Assembly (NCBI RefSeq): GCF_947241705.1
Contig: NC_079260.1
Coordinates: forward strand, 434,001 to 498,000
DNA from: Saccharomyces mikatae IFO 1815
Lineage: Eukaryota; Ascomycota; Saccharomycetes; Saccharomycetales; Saccharomycetaceae
Length of the DNA stretch: 64,000 bases
Direction of reading: 5' to 3'
Position 1 is the stretch's first letter, and every line of letters starts with the position of its first letter. Positions 43,192-52,240 of this stretch are shown here, piece after piece. Below the pieces are notes generated by a model, which ran no database searches, was not told the origin of the DNA, and saw only the letters and a list, made by a program, of their open reading frames with translations. Position numbers and translations under genes: made by a program.

Positions 43192-43614
43192 TGTTGGAAT
43201 AAGTGATTACCACTATACATTTATTCATATAAATTGTTGTAGTTGATGACGAACATTCTTTAACATGATACTAATGATGTTGAGTAAATTAATACTAACA
43301 TTCTTATGGTGATACCAATTTACTTGGAGTAGGGAAATTCTAATTATAGAATTTCCTGCACTAATAAGATAAAGATCTATTAATTGTCCAGAACTTAGTA
43401 TATAAGAAGATGAGTTAACACTAAATTCTTATCATCAACACTCTGATTTATGTCTGAACCTTTTGGTTTAATACACCCAATCAGCGTGTGTTTTATATAC
43501 CTCTCTTATATAGATTAAGAAGGAACGACTATTCTTAATTATTACAACTTACTAAACTACTAATTATCAACAATTCTTAATTATTACAACTTACTAAACT
43601 ACTAATTATCAACA
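43192..43614 (-). mobile_element. Ty4-type (tau) solo LTR with 42-bp terminal duplication
   Basis: A tau LTR of 381 bp (43192-43572, minus orientation) from TGTTGGAATAAGTG to TTATCAACA, followed by an exact second copy of its last 42 bases (43573-43614). It starts 64 bp past the SCR1 terminator. No clear target duplication. Confidence 0.9.
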
Positions 43615-44182
43615 GATTTGATTGACTGTCTTTTCAATGACTCAAAAAACAATGCAATAAAACGCACCTATTCCTACAGATCTGAGCAAAATCCAAGATA
43701 CAGAACCTTGCATGATGCTCATTATAGAATGGAACATACTGGAGTCCAATTGGTTGGAAACTTCATTAAACATAGCCACTATGAAGAGAATCTTGACTTA
43801 ACCAAAGGGCCAAAAAATTTTGGCGTAAATTTGTAAAATTTCCAGAACTACAAAGGGAACCATTATAACGGTTCTATGGATGAGTGCAGCACTGATTACT
43901 AACCGCGTTCATCGTAGCGCATGGGTATCTCTTTTTTATACCGTCTTATGCAGTAGAAGAAGAACAACTTTTCTTTCCTAAATGATACCACAACATAACT
44001 ACAATTATAAACACGTTCTCACGGGAATTCTTGTCGTGCATGGCTACAATTAAAGCCAATATCCGCGAATATAAAATTTTTATGCAGGGCGATCCGCACG
44101 TTGTTCTGAAAAAGAGGATCCTAATGGTGTTCCTTGTAGGACAAGCATGGCATAGTTATAGTACTTACACCACCAAAAAAGA
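43615..44182. other. Spacer between tau LTR and tRNA-Ile
   Basis: 568 bp. The first 220 bp have a long stop-free plus-strand frame without a 5' ATG (to 43836) that looks coding-like but is not recognised. The rest is AT-rich. It may be a remnant of an old gene or element. Confidence 0.4.
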
Positions 44183-44256
44183 TGGTCTCTAGCGGGATCG
44201 AACCGCTGATCCCCGCGTTATTAGCACGGTGCCTTAACCAACTGGGCCAAGAGACC
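44183..44256 (-). tRNA. tRNA-Ile(AAT)
   Basis: A 74-nt gene beginning GGTCTCTTGGCCCAGTTGGT, with anticodon AAT in loop GCTAATAAC, B box GGTTCGATCCC and no intron. A delta LTR lies about 100 bp upstream of it. Confidence 0.97.
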
Positions 44257-44357
44257 AGGTATTTATGAAAGATTGAAAATCAAAATGAAATACCTGCCAC
44301 TAAACCACACGCCCATAAAATCTGTTGAAGATGTTGTATCTTAAGATGGGATACCTC

Positions 44358-44684
44358 TGAGATAGTGGTGGAGTTTGATGTAATTGTTGGGATTCCATTT
44401 TTTATAAGGCAATAATATTAGGTATGTAGATATACTAGAAGTTCTCCTGAGGGATTTAGGAATCCATAAAAGGGAATCTGCAATTCTACACAATTCTATA
44501 AACATTATTATCATCGTTTTATATGTTGTTATTCATTTATCCTATTACATTATCAATCCTTGCGTTTCAGCTTCCACTAACTTCGGTGGCTGTTTCTAAA
44601 TTTATCTCATCCAACTCCTTTATATGATAATATACTAGTAACGTAAATACTAGTTTATAGACGGTAGTCGGTCTTATTCTACCA
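44358..44684 (-). mobile_element. Ty1/2-type (delta) solo LTR
   Basis: About 327 bp from TGAGATAGTGG to a degraded terminal block near 44684, minus orientation. It is close in sequence to the LTRs at 38174 and 63630 over its first two thirds. It lies in the Ty1 target zone upstream of tRNA-Ile. Confidence 0.88.
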
Positions 44685-44987
44685 GTTACATAGCTAAATG
44701 AGGCATTAGCAGACTTCTGTGAAAAATGCAGTTAATCGCCAAATAGCGTACAAGGGTCTATAATAGAGTTATAAAGCGCTAAATAATGGATGATTGGTTG
44801 CAAACCACATTCTGACACATAAAAGTAACAGTACTCTTTTTTTAGCTTTGGGATGCACTTCAAGTAACTCATTGCCGTGAAAAAAAAAATGATCAAAGGA
44901 CGGGACTAATGATGATGAATAACCTTGGTGTATACCAAATGAAACGCCCATTAGGCGTTTTAAGTGGGTGAATTAAAATTTCGCCGT
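44685..44987. other. RTR1 3' region
   Basis: 303 bp between a delta LTR and the end of RTR1, holding AT-rich terminator DNA. Just before the RTR1 stop there is an inverted repeat, ACGCCCATTAGGCGT (44944-44958). No gene seen. Confidence 0.4.
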
Positions 44988-45668
44988 TCAATCTTCTTTC
45001 GTAAAATCACCCAAGATGCTTGGATTATTATTCTCAACAATTTTGATCTGCGCTAACCACTTCGATAGATCGTCTTCCAACTCAGTATCATTTTTATCTG
45101 TACTCTCATTATCAGGATCCAACCCTAATTTCTTGAGACCGGAAATCAATGATTTGATATCTTCCTCCGATGCCTTTTCCCTTAACAACTCCTCAAACAA
45201 GGTTATTTTGAAATCTATATCATGCTTGTCCTGTTCAGGATCTTCAAACAAATGAACCCCTGTTCTTGCAAATAAAGCTTCGTCCGATAGTTGTACTTGA
45301 TAAAATTGAGAGCATCTAAAGTGAAACTTACTGCAATAGTGTGATAAATATGCATATGGATTATTTTCTAATAGAAACTTTTTAGTAGTGTCATTCATTG
45401 AAAAAGGATCACGTATCCTTTCCGGTGATTTTACACAAAGGGGATATCCGCATCTTTTGTTCAAGTTTCTCTCATCTACTAGGTCCTGATACATATCCGG
45501 TGTGAGAAATCGGCCTAAATACTTCAATGTTTTTTCATCCTTACATTCTGAATCACAAAATAGACCTATGATCTCTAATGTTATAACTTCTGCTTCATGC
45601 ATAGAAAGCTGCCTATGCTTTTGGAAGGGGATTAACGCCGTTTCCTTTATATCTTCAATTGTCGCCAT
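44988..45668 (-). CDS. RTR1: Rtr1 RNA polymerase II CTD phosphatase
   Basis: An RPAP2-family phosphatase that removes Ser5 phosphate from the Rpb1 C-terminal repeats during the initiation-to-elongation change and aids polymerase import. The 226-residue length equals S. cerevisiae Rtr1. The zinc-binding residues are seen as CGYPLC (near 73-78) and C-X3-H in HYCSKFHFRC (near 112-116). The acidic C-terminus is typical. It is divergent from EMP65. Confidence 0.97.
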   Translation of the reverse strand: MATIEDIKETALIPFQKHRQLSMHEAEVITLEIIGLFCDSECKDEKTLKYLGRFLTPDMYQDLVDERNLNKRCGYPLCVKSPERIRDPFSMNDTTKKFLLENNPYAYLSHYCSKFHFRCSQFYQVQLSDEALFARTGVHLFEDPEQDKHDIDFKITLFEELLREKASEEDIKSLISGLKKLGLDPDNESTDKNDTELEDDLSKWLAQIKIVENNNPSILGDFTKED

Positions 45669-45991
45669 TTTTCTGTAATTACTAATTCTGGTCTTTTTTT
45701 TGAAAGTGAGACTATTAATCTATATACTGTAAACTGGAAATGTCAATAAACTGTTCCACTTTCTTCTCAAAATACTTCCTCTCCGCTTTTGCATTATCTA
45801 TGGTCCACTTTTGGATGCCAGCTGGTTTTGTATTGTAGCATTCCTATTTCGGGCAAAAATATCGGGAAGAGATGAAATAGGAAAATTGGTTACTTTGAGA
45901 TGTTACGATACTATCAGTAAATAAACATATATATTGCAAGTATCAACACATTTTCATTCCTAGCCAATAACTCTAGAGAATCAGCCTTCTC
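45669..45991. promoter_or_regulatory. RTR1-EMP65 divergent promoter
   Basis: A 323-bp region with a TATATATATTG patch near 45929-45937 on the EMP65 side. No specific factor site identified. Confidence 0.4.
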
Positions 45992-47662
45992 ATGCAACAC
46001 AACGATAACATTGTAGGGAAGGACATAACAAAGAAACGTTTGCTGAGGAGAAATAGTGCTCCATCAGCAATACATATTATTTCACAATTGGACAGAAAAT
46101 GGTGTTTCCTATGGAAAACTATAGATAGGCACAACATCAATGATGAACAAGATAGGAGGTGTGATACAGATACTGAAGAAGAAAAGGAAGATGATTACGA
46201 ATTGGAGCAATTGCTAAACATGGTAAGGATACCGGTGTTCTTGGAAAAATTCATGCTATTTGCTCTTTTAGCCAGCCTAGATTGTTTCCTTTATTACTTT
46301 ACTGTATTACCGATACGGCTGATAAAGGGATATGTAAAGCAGTTTAAGAGTTACCGCCAGCATTATCGCCTTCAGCAGAGGTCTGGGCACAAACATATCA
46401 TATCTTTTCGATACATAATAACTTCAAGGGAGTATAAAGAAAGATGTATGATTTTTATCATAATGACTTCATCCATTCTCTTAAGCAAGTTAGACACATC
46501 AAAGCTGTATCATAGAATAAAACGGCAAAGCGCTATGAAACTGTATATGCTTTTCAGTGTACTGGAAATGGCGGACAAAATGTTGGCAAGCTTGGGTCAA
46601 AGTTTGTTAATCGTTTTGCTTTCTAGAAGGAACTCTCAACGGATACTACTGCACAAGTTCTTATTGGTATCAATGAGCTTGATGTATGTGACTATACACG
46701 GTTACGTATTGGTTTACCAGGCAATTTCCCTGAATATAGCAGTGAACTCCTATTCTAATGCCTTGCTAACTTTATTACTATCTATGCAGTTTGCAGAGAT
46801 TAAATCATCCGTACTGAAAAAATTTGATAAAGAAGGATTCTTTCAAATTACTATTGCAGACGTGGTAGAGAGATTCAAGTTGACACTATTATTGTCAATA
46901 ATTGGTCTTAGAAACCTCCAGTCATGGACATCCTCACTATCGAACACAAATATTAAATTTTGGAGTCCACGTTCTACACTGTCAGTCGTCATCAATATTC
47001 TCTGTGGGCCAATGGTCAGCGTAGTAGGGAGTGAAGTAATAGTGGATTGGGCCAAGCATGCCTATATCACAAAATTTAATCGCATTCGCCCACAGATATA
47101 TGATAAGTTCTATTATATAATACACAGAGATTATTCCACCAGAACGCACAAATTAGAAGATAGACTAGGATTGCCTTTACCTGCGTTTGTTGTTCTCTTC
47201 ATTGTCATGGTTAGACCAACACTTTTCAAATCCCCAGAATCTTCCTACCTTCCATTATTATTCAGGATCTTCTTCATAGGGGCATCAGTGTTTTTTCTAG
47301 CCTTGCTGACAAAATTCATACTGGATCTTATTTTAATTAAGTGGGGCAGGCATATAGAGCAACGATCCAGAGACCAAATTCTCAACACCGCTGTGACCGA
47401 AAAAGAATACGTACCAGGTCTACTCTCAGGCGGTATGGGTAAGGTTGACTTCGCTACAAGAAATACATTACATTGTGACTACAATAAAGAGAATCAAATA
47501 GAAATCCAACGAACATCGCCTACCCAGAAAAGAGAGAATCCTTTGGCTGCTCGATGTATCCCCCCCAGTTTAAATGAGATTAGAAGACAGAAGGATGCCA
47601 AGAGCCCGCGATCGCTTGAGAATGTTGCTCGCTATAAAATGGTGTCTAAGAGAATATGGTAA
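45992..47662 (+). CDS. EMP65: Emp65 ER membrane protein, TAPT1 family
   Basis: An ER membrane protein that forms a complex with the SUN-like protein Slp1 and protects soluble proteins from degradation in S. cerevisiae (YER140W). Length 556, the same. After a polar N-terminus (about 1-75) there are several hydrophobic segments, for example FMLFALLASLDCFLYYFTVLP, MIFIIMTSSILL, LLIVLLS, LPAFVVLFIVMVRP and IFFIGASVFFLALLTKFIL, matching the TAPT1/DUF747 layout. The tail is basic and polar. Confidence 0.95.
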   Translation: MQHNDNIVGKDITKKRLLRRNSAPSAIHIISQLDRKWCFLWKTIDRHNINDEQDRRCDTDTEEEKEDDYELEQLLNMVRIPVFLEKFMLFALLASLDCFLYYFTVLPIRLIKGYVKQFKSYRQHYRLQQRSGHKHIISFRYIITSREYKERCMIFIIMTSSILLSKLDTSKLYHRIKRQSAMKLYMLFSVLEMADKMLASLGQSLLIVLLSRRNSQRILLHKFLLVSMSLMYVTIHGYVLVYQAISLNIAVNSYSNALLTLLLSMQFAEIKSSVLKKFDKEGFFQITIADVVERFKLTLLLSIIGLRNLQSWTSSLSNTNIKFWSPRSTLSVVINILCGPMVSVVGSEVIVDWAKHAYITKFNRIRPQIYDKFYYIIHRDYSTRTHKLEDRLGLPLPAFVVLFIVMVRPTLFKSPESSYLPLLFRIFFIGASVFFLALLTKFILDLILIKWGRHIEQRSRDQILNTAVTEKEYVPGLLSGGMGKVDFATRNTLHCDYNKENQIEIQRTSPTQKRENPLAARCIPPSLNEIRRQKDAKSPRSLENVARYKMVSKRIW

Positions 47663-47886
47663 GCTAAGATCCGCAATTATCGTGGCTTACGGCCTTCGGA
47701 TATTTCGTATATTGCAAGGAGTAAAAAAAGAAACCCTGATTACTAAAAGGCTATTGTTTTTGCAGTTTATAAGTTAGTTGCCTTAGGAAACATTAAATCT
47801 CTTTTCTATTGTTTAATTAGTACCGTATTGTTGCTTAGAAACTATTATATATTTATAGTGCGCGGAAGTTGTAACTACCATACGTC

Positions 47887-49347
47887 ATGCTTTTCAGAAA
47901 CTTAGAAGTGGGCAGACAGGCGGCCAAGCTACTAACAAGGACCTCGAGCCGTTTGACTTGGCAAAGCGTCACAGCCTCAAGGAACATTTCTTTTATTAGT
48001 CAACAAATTAGGAAGGTTCCATCACATAGTTTTAAGACATGTATGAGTAACCGTGCATTTTCGCTTTCTTCCCCCGTTTTAAGACCACATGTTGCTTCAG
48101 CCTCGAACCCTATTGAGTCACGTTTGAAAACGTCGAAGAACGTTGCTTACTGGTTAATCGGTACTTCTGGATTGGTATTTGGTATTGTTGTTCTGGGTGG
48201 ATTGACTAGACTAACAGAATCTGGGTTGAGTATTACTGAATGGAAGCCTGTTACCGGTACTCTACCCCCAATGAACCAAAAGGAATGGGAAGAAGAATTT
48301 ATCAAGTATAAAGAATCACCAGAATTCAAATTATTGAATTCCCACATTGATTTAGATGAATTTAAGTTTATTTTTTTTATGGAATGGATCCATAGACTGT
48401 GGGGTCGTGCCATCGGTGTAGTTTTCATATTGCCTGCAGTATACTTTGCCGTGTCCAAAAAAACGTCAGGCCATGTCAATAAGAGGTTGTTTGGTTTAGC
48501 AGGCTTATTGGGTCTACAAGGATTTGTAGGGTGGTGGATGGTGAAGTCTGGTCTCGATCAAGAACAACTGGATGCAAGAAAATCAAAGCCAACCGTTTCT
48601 CAATATAGGCTGACTACGCATTTGGGTACCGCTTTTTTCTTATACATGGGTATGCTTTGGACTGGTCTAGAGATATTGAGGGAATGTAAATGGATGAAGA
48701 ACCCTGTTCAAGCCATAAACCTCTTTAAAAAGTTGGAAAGTTCTGCAATTGGACCAATGAGAAAAATCTCTTTAGCCTTGTTGGCGGTTTCCTTCCTAAC
48801 TGCTATGAGTGGGGGTATGGTTGCCGGTCTAGATGCCGGCTGGATCTACAATACTTGGCCAAAAATGGGTGAAAGTTGGTTCCCAAGTTCTCGTGAATTG
48901 ATGGATGAAAATTTTTCTAGAAGGGAGGACAAGAAAGATTTATGGTGGAGAAATTTACTAGAGAACCCTGTCACAGTTCAGTTGGTTCATAGAACATGTG
49001 CGTATGTTGCTTTTACATCAGTTTTAGCTGCACATATGTACGCTATCAAAAAGAAGGCTATCATTCCAAAGAACGCAATGACATCTTTGCATGTTATGAT
49101 GGGTGTCGTAACTTTACAAGCCACTCTTGGTATTTTAACTATATTGTATCTGGTCCCAATATCATTAGCATCTATCCATCAAGCTGGTGCTTTGGCGTTA
49201 CTAACAAGTTCTTTAGTTTTTGCCTCCCAATTACGCAAACCAAGAGCCCCAATGAGAAACATGATCATTACTCTGCCACATACAAGTAAAGTAACTAGCG
49301 GAAAAATTTTAAGCGAAGCCTCTAAATTTGCCTCCAAACCATTGTAA
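47887..49347 (+). CDS. COX15: Cox15 heme A synthase
   Basis: A mitochondrial inner-membrane enzyme that oxidises heme O to heme A for cytochrome c oxidase. The product has 486 residues, as in S. cerevisiae. It starts with a basic presequence (MLFRNLEVGRQAAKLLTRTSSRL). Then come eight membrane segments in two four-helix halves with the heme-ligand histidines in HRLWGR, RLTTHLGTAF, LVHRTCAY and IHQAGAL. The GGLTRLTESGLSITEWKPVTG signature of the CtaA/Cox15 family is present near residues 105-125 (seen in pieces). Confidence 0.98.
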   Translation: MLFRNLEVGRQAAKLLTRTSSRLTWQSVTASRNISFISQQIRKVPSHSFKTCMSNRAFSLSSPVLRPHVASASNPIESRLKTSKNVAYWLIGTSGLVFGIVVLGGLTRLTESGLSITEWKPVTGTLPPMNQKEWEEEFIKYKESPEFKLLNSHIDLDEFKFIFFMEWIHRLWGRAIGVVFILPAVYFAVSKKTSGHVNKRLFGLAGLLGLQGFVGWWMVKSGLDQEQLDARKSKPTVSQYRLTTHLGTAFFLYMGMLWTGLEILRECKWMKNPVQAINLFKKLESSAIGPMRKISLALLAVSFLTAMSGGMVAGLDAGWIYNTWPKMGESWFPSSRELMDENFSRREDKKDLWWRNLLENPVTVQLVHRTCAYVAFTSVLAAHMYAIKKKAIIPKNAMTSLHVMMGVVTLQATLGILTILYLVPISLASIHQAGALALLTSSLVFASQLRKPRAPMRNMIITLPHTSKVTSGKILSEASKFASKPL

Positions 49348-49566
49348 TCGCACACGGTTTTCATTATGAGGTTTGATAGCTTATTTCCTTTTCCACTCCA
49401 CCGCTTCCACAGTTGAATCAAATGCGTGGTGCTATTTTTATTCTATGTTGGTATTCCTCCATGACACTGTAAATATGTATTTTTAATGATCATCACATAG
49501 AAAATAGAGTGTATTTATTAATTTTCTTTTAATTATATAAATGTCAGTAACACATGATATCTAAAG

Positions 49567-50457
49567 TCAAGACTTCACAAAATCCCTCTCCACCTTAATC
49601 ATGGCTTCCGTATCCGTGCTTGAAAGTCTCCAAAGTATGAACATAAACACAGACCTATAAGGAGCAAATAATTGAGAGCATTTCTCCATCACATCATCAT
49701 CATATATCTTCCAGTTGTATTTCTTATGTTTTATCTTGCTCTTTTTTATTACTCCCCTTTCCCGCATTAATTCTTTTTCCAGTTCTGGTTTATCTGAAAG
49801 ATACTTTGAAAAACCCCTAGCAATACCCAAATCTTCAGGTGCAAATACATCCATTCGTTTTAGTCCAGAAATCAAGAACATTTTCGCACTCCATGGTCCT
49901 ATTCCCTTCACATTGGTAACCAAGCTGTTGATTATTTCATCGTCATTATCTTCTTGACTGAAAAGTCTCTTGACATCCTCATTTCTTTCAGTAAAATAGG
50001 TAGCAAGAGATTCCAGATATACCATTTTTCTTTTACTCAACCCACATTTTGCGATCTTTGCACTTTTTACTGGGTCTTTGAAGTCTTCAAAAAGCACTTT
50101 GTACTCAGGAAATGTACCTCCATAGAGACTCTCAACTCTTGCCTTGATACTTTTTGCTGCTATACCACTGATCTGCTGAGACAAAATAGTACTTGCAAGT
50201 CTGACAAAATAACCATCAAGTGTATCAGGGACTTGGGTCCCCTTTAGATATAACGAAAATTCGTAATTTTTCAGCAGAGGTAAAAGGGATGGATCTTTCT
50301 CCAAAATATGTTGGCAAGCCACATTAAACTTTTCTTCATGTTTGAAGCTATATTCCTCAGGGAGTGCAACCTTTTCGAACCGAGATCCTAGATCCTTCAT
50401 TATCTCCTTGACGCCTTCTACTTTTGTCACCTCATCGTAATCTCTTTTTAGTTTCAT
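49567..50457 (-). CDS. MAG1: Mag1 3-methyladenine DNA glycosylase
   Basis: A base-excision repair glycosylase of the AlkA/HhH-GPD superfamily that removes alkylated purines in the nucleus. Length 296 as in S. cerevisiae, but many substitutions outside the core. The helix-hairpin-helix is in NVKGIGPWSAKMFLISG, followed by the catalytic Asp in VFAPEDLGIARG. LASTILSQQISG begins the core. It shares a 276-bp divergent promoter with DDI1 containing a PACE box, consistent with DNA-damage co-induction. Confidence 0.98.
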   Translation of the reverse strand: MKLKRDYDEVTKVEGVKEIMKDLGSRFEKVALPEEYSFKHEEKFNVACQHILEKDPSLLPLLKNYEFSLYLKGTQVPDTLDGYFVRLASTILSQQISGIAAKSIKARVESLYGGTFPEYKVLFEDFKDPVKSAKIAKCGLSKRKMVYLESLATYFTERNEDVKRLFSQEDNDDEIINSLVTNVKGIGPWSAKMFLISGLKRMDVFAPEDLGIARGFSKYLSDKPELEKELMRERGVIKKSKIKHKKYNWKIYDDDVMEKCSQLFAPYRSVFMFILWRLSSTDTEAMIKVERDFVKS

Positions 50458-50611
50458 TGAAAGCGACCTCCCTTTGACATGTAGATAAAATTTGATGGGT
50501 AAGTGCTACTTCTTTGAATCATATCTAGGTGCGTGGCTCACACTTATTGATTTTAGGAATGTGGTATATCTTATGTAAGGATTCCTGGCACTACCCCGCT
50601 CTGGTAATTCA

Positions 50612-50619
50612 TTGCCACC
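50612..50619. promoter_or_regulatory. PACE box in the MAG1-DDI1 promoter
   Basis: TTGCCACC (GGTGGCAA on the minus strand) lies in the shared promoter. It is the core of the proteasome-associated control element bound by Rpn4, and equivalent to the upstream activating element described for S. cerevisiae MAG1/DDI1. Confidence 0.75.
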
Positions 50620-50733
50620 GAAAAGAGGATAGTATACTAAGATGATGGCATAAAAGACGTGGGATAAAAAAGACTAATAAATATAGGAGAGGAAACTATA
50701 GACAGCAAATAATAGTACATAATATAGTTAAAG

Positions 50734-52020
50734 ATGGATTTAACTATTTCAAACGAACTTACTGGCGAAATTTACGGCCCAATTGAAGTCAGTGAAGATA
50801 TGGCCTTGACCGACCTGATAGCGTTACTGCAAGCTGATTGTGGTTTTGACAGGACAAAGCACGACTTATACTTTAATATGGATATTCTGGATCCGAACAA
50901 AAGTCAATCTCTGAACGAATTGGGACTCAAAACTGACGACTTACTATTGATTAGAGGCAAGATCTCTGATTCCAATCAGACAGATACTGCCACTTTATCC
51001 GATGAAGCGTTCATAGAGCAGTTTAGACAAGAGCTATTGAATAATCAAATGCTTAGATCACAGCTCATTGTGCAAATTCCTGCGCTTAGTGATTTAGTAA
51101 ACGATGCACAGTTGTTTAAGGAACGATTAGGTCCACTCATTTTACAAAGACGTTATGGCGGCTACAACGTCGCTATGAATCCATTTGGCATTCCTCAAGA
51201 TGAGTACAATAGACTAATGTCCAACCCTGATGATCCTGATAACAGAGAGAGAATTGCCGAGCTTTTAGACCAACAAGCAATCGATGAGCAATTGCGTAAT
51301 GCCATCGAATATACTCCTGAAATGTTTACTCAAGTCCCTATGCTTTATATTAATATTGAAATAAATAACTACCCCGTCAAAGCATTTGTGGATACTGGCG
51401 CCCAGACAACAATTATGTCTACTAGATTAGCAAAGAAAACTGGTTTATCGAGGATGATTGACAAGAGGTTTATTGGAGAAGCTCGTGGTGTTGGAACTGG
51501 CAAAATTATTGGAAGAATTCATCAAGCCCAAGTCAAAATAGAAACGCAATATATTCCATGTAGCTTCACTGTCTTAGATACTGACATAGATGTTTTAATT
51601 GGATTAGACATGTTAAAAAGGCATTTGGCTTGTGTGGACTTGAAAGAAAACATTCTTAGAATAGCCGAAGTGGAAACGAAGTTTTTGAGTGAAGGGGAAA
51701 TTCCAAAAAGTCTTCAAGAAGAGTTACCAGCACCAAAATCAGTCGCAACTCCGTCCAATAAGCCGCTTTTACCCACCAAAACTAGTTCAAGTTTAATGCC
51801 ACAGCCTGGAGCTGTTCCGGCGGTTGCTCCAAGAACAGGTAAGAGTCAGGCACCTAGTGAGGGAAGAACATCTGGTGTTACAACTACGGCGGCGGGAACG
51901 TTCCCGGAACAAACAATCAAGCAGCTTATGGACTTGGGATTTCCTCGGGATACTGTTGTTAAGGCTCTAAAGCAAACTGGTGGAAATGCAGAGTTTGCGG
52001 CATCGCTTCTTTTTCAGTGA
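50734..52020 (+). CDS. DDI1: Ddi1 ubiquitin receptor and retroviral-like aspartic protease
   Basis: A proteasome shuttle and protease for heavily ubiquitinated proteins, also linked to checkpoint function and SNARE binding. 428 residues, the S. cerevisiae length. A ubiquitin-like domain covers about 1-80, a helical domain follows, then the dimeric aspartic protease fold (about 200-320) with catalytic motif FVDTGAQ (Asp near 220) and the second-strand VLIGLDML. A Pro/Ser linker leads to a UBA domain at 390-428 (IKQLMDLGFPRDTVVKALKQ). This is a normal host gene, not an element. Confidence 0.99.
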   Translation: MDLTISNELTGEIYGPIEVSEDMALTDLIALLQADCGFDRTKHDLYFNMDILDPNKSQSLNELGLKTDDLLLIRGKISDSNQTDTATLSDEAFIEQFRQELLNNQMLRSQLIVQIPALSDLVNDAQLFKERLGPLILQRRYGGYNVAMNPFGIPQDEYNRLMSNPDDPDNRERIAELLDQQAIDEQLRNAIEYTPEMFTQVPMLYINIEINNYPVKAFVDTGAQTTIMSTRLAKKTGLSRMIDKRFIGEARGVGTGKIIGRIHQAQVKIETQYIPCSFTVLDTDIDVLIGLDMLKRHLACVDLKENILRIAEVETKFLSEGEIPKSLQEELPAPKSVATPSNKPLLPTKTSSSLMPQPGAVPAVAPRTGKSQAPSEGRTSGVTTTAAGTFPEQTIKQLMDLGFPRDTVVKALKQTGGNAEFAASLLFQ

Positions 52021-52240
52021 CCAACCACCGATATTGTAATCAGCAGTACACGATTTTAGAGCATTAAGTAAATAGACAAATAAGTGATTATACAAAAAGA
52101 ACAATGCATAAACTCATGGTTTCCGTTGATTGTTTTTCTCATTTTTTATTTTACATAATTATACTTCTGTTAAATGTAGAGGATGCAAATTATATCTGTA
52201 TCTTGTGCAACATTCATATGTCTCAAACCGAAAAAATTGT

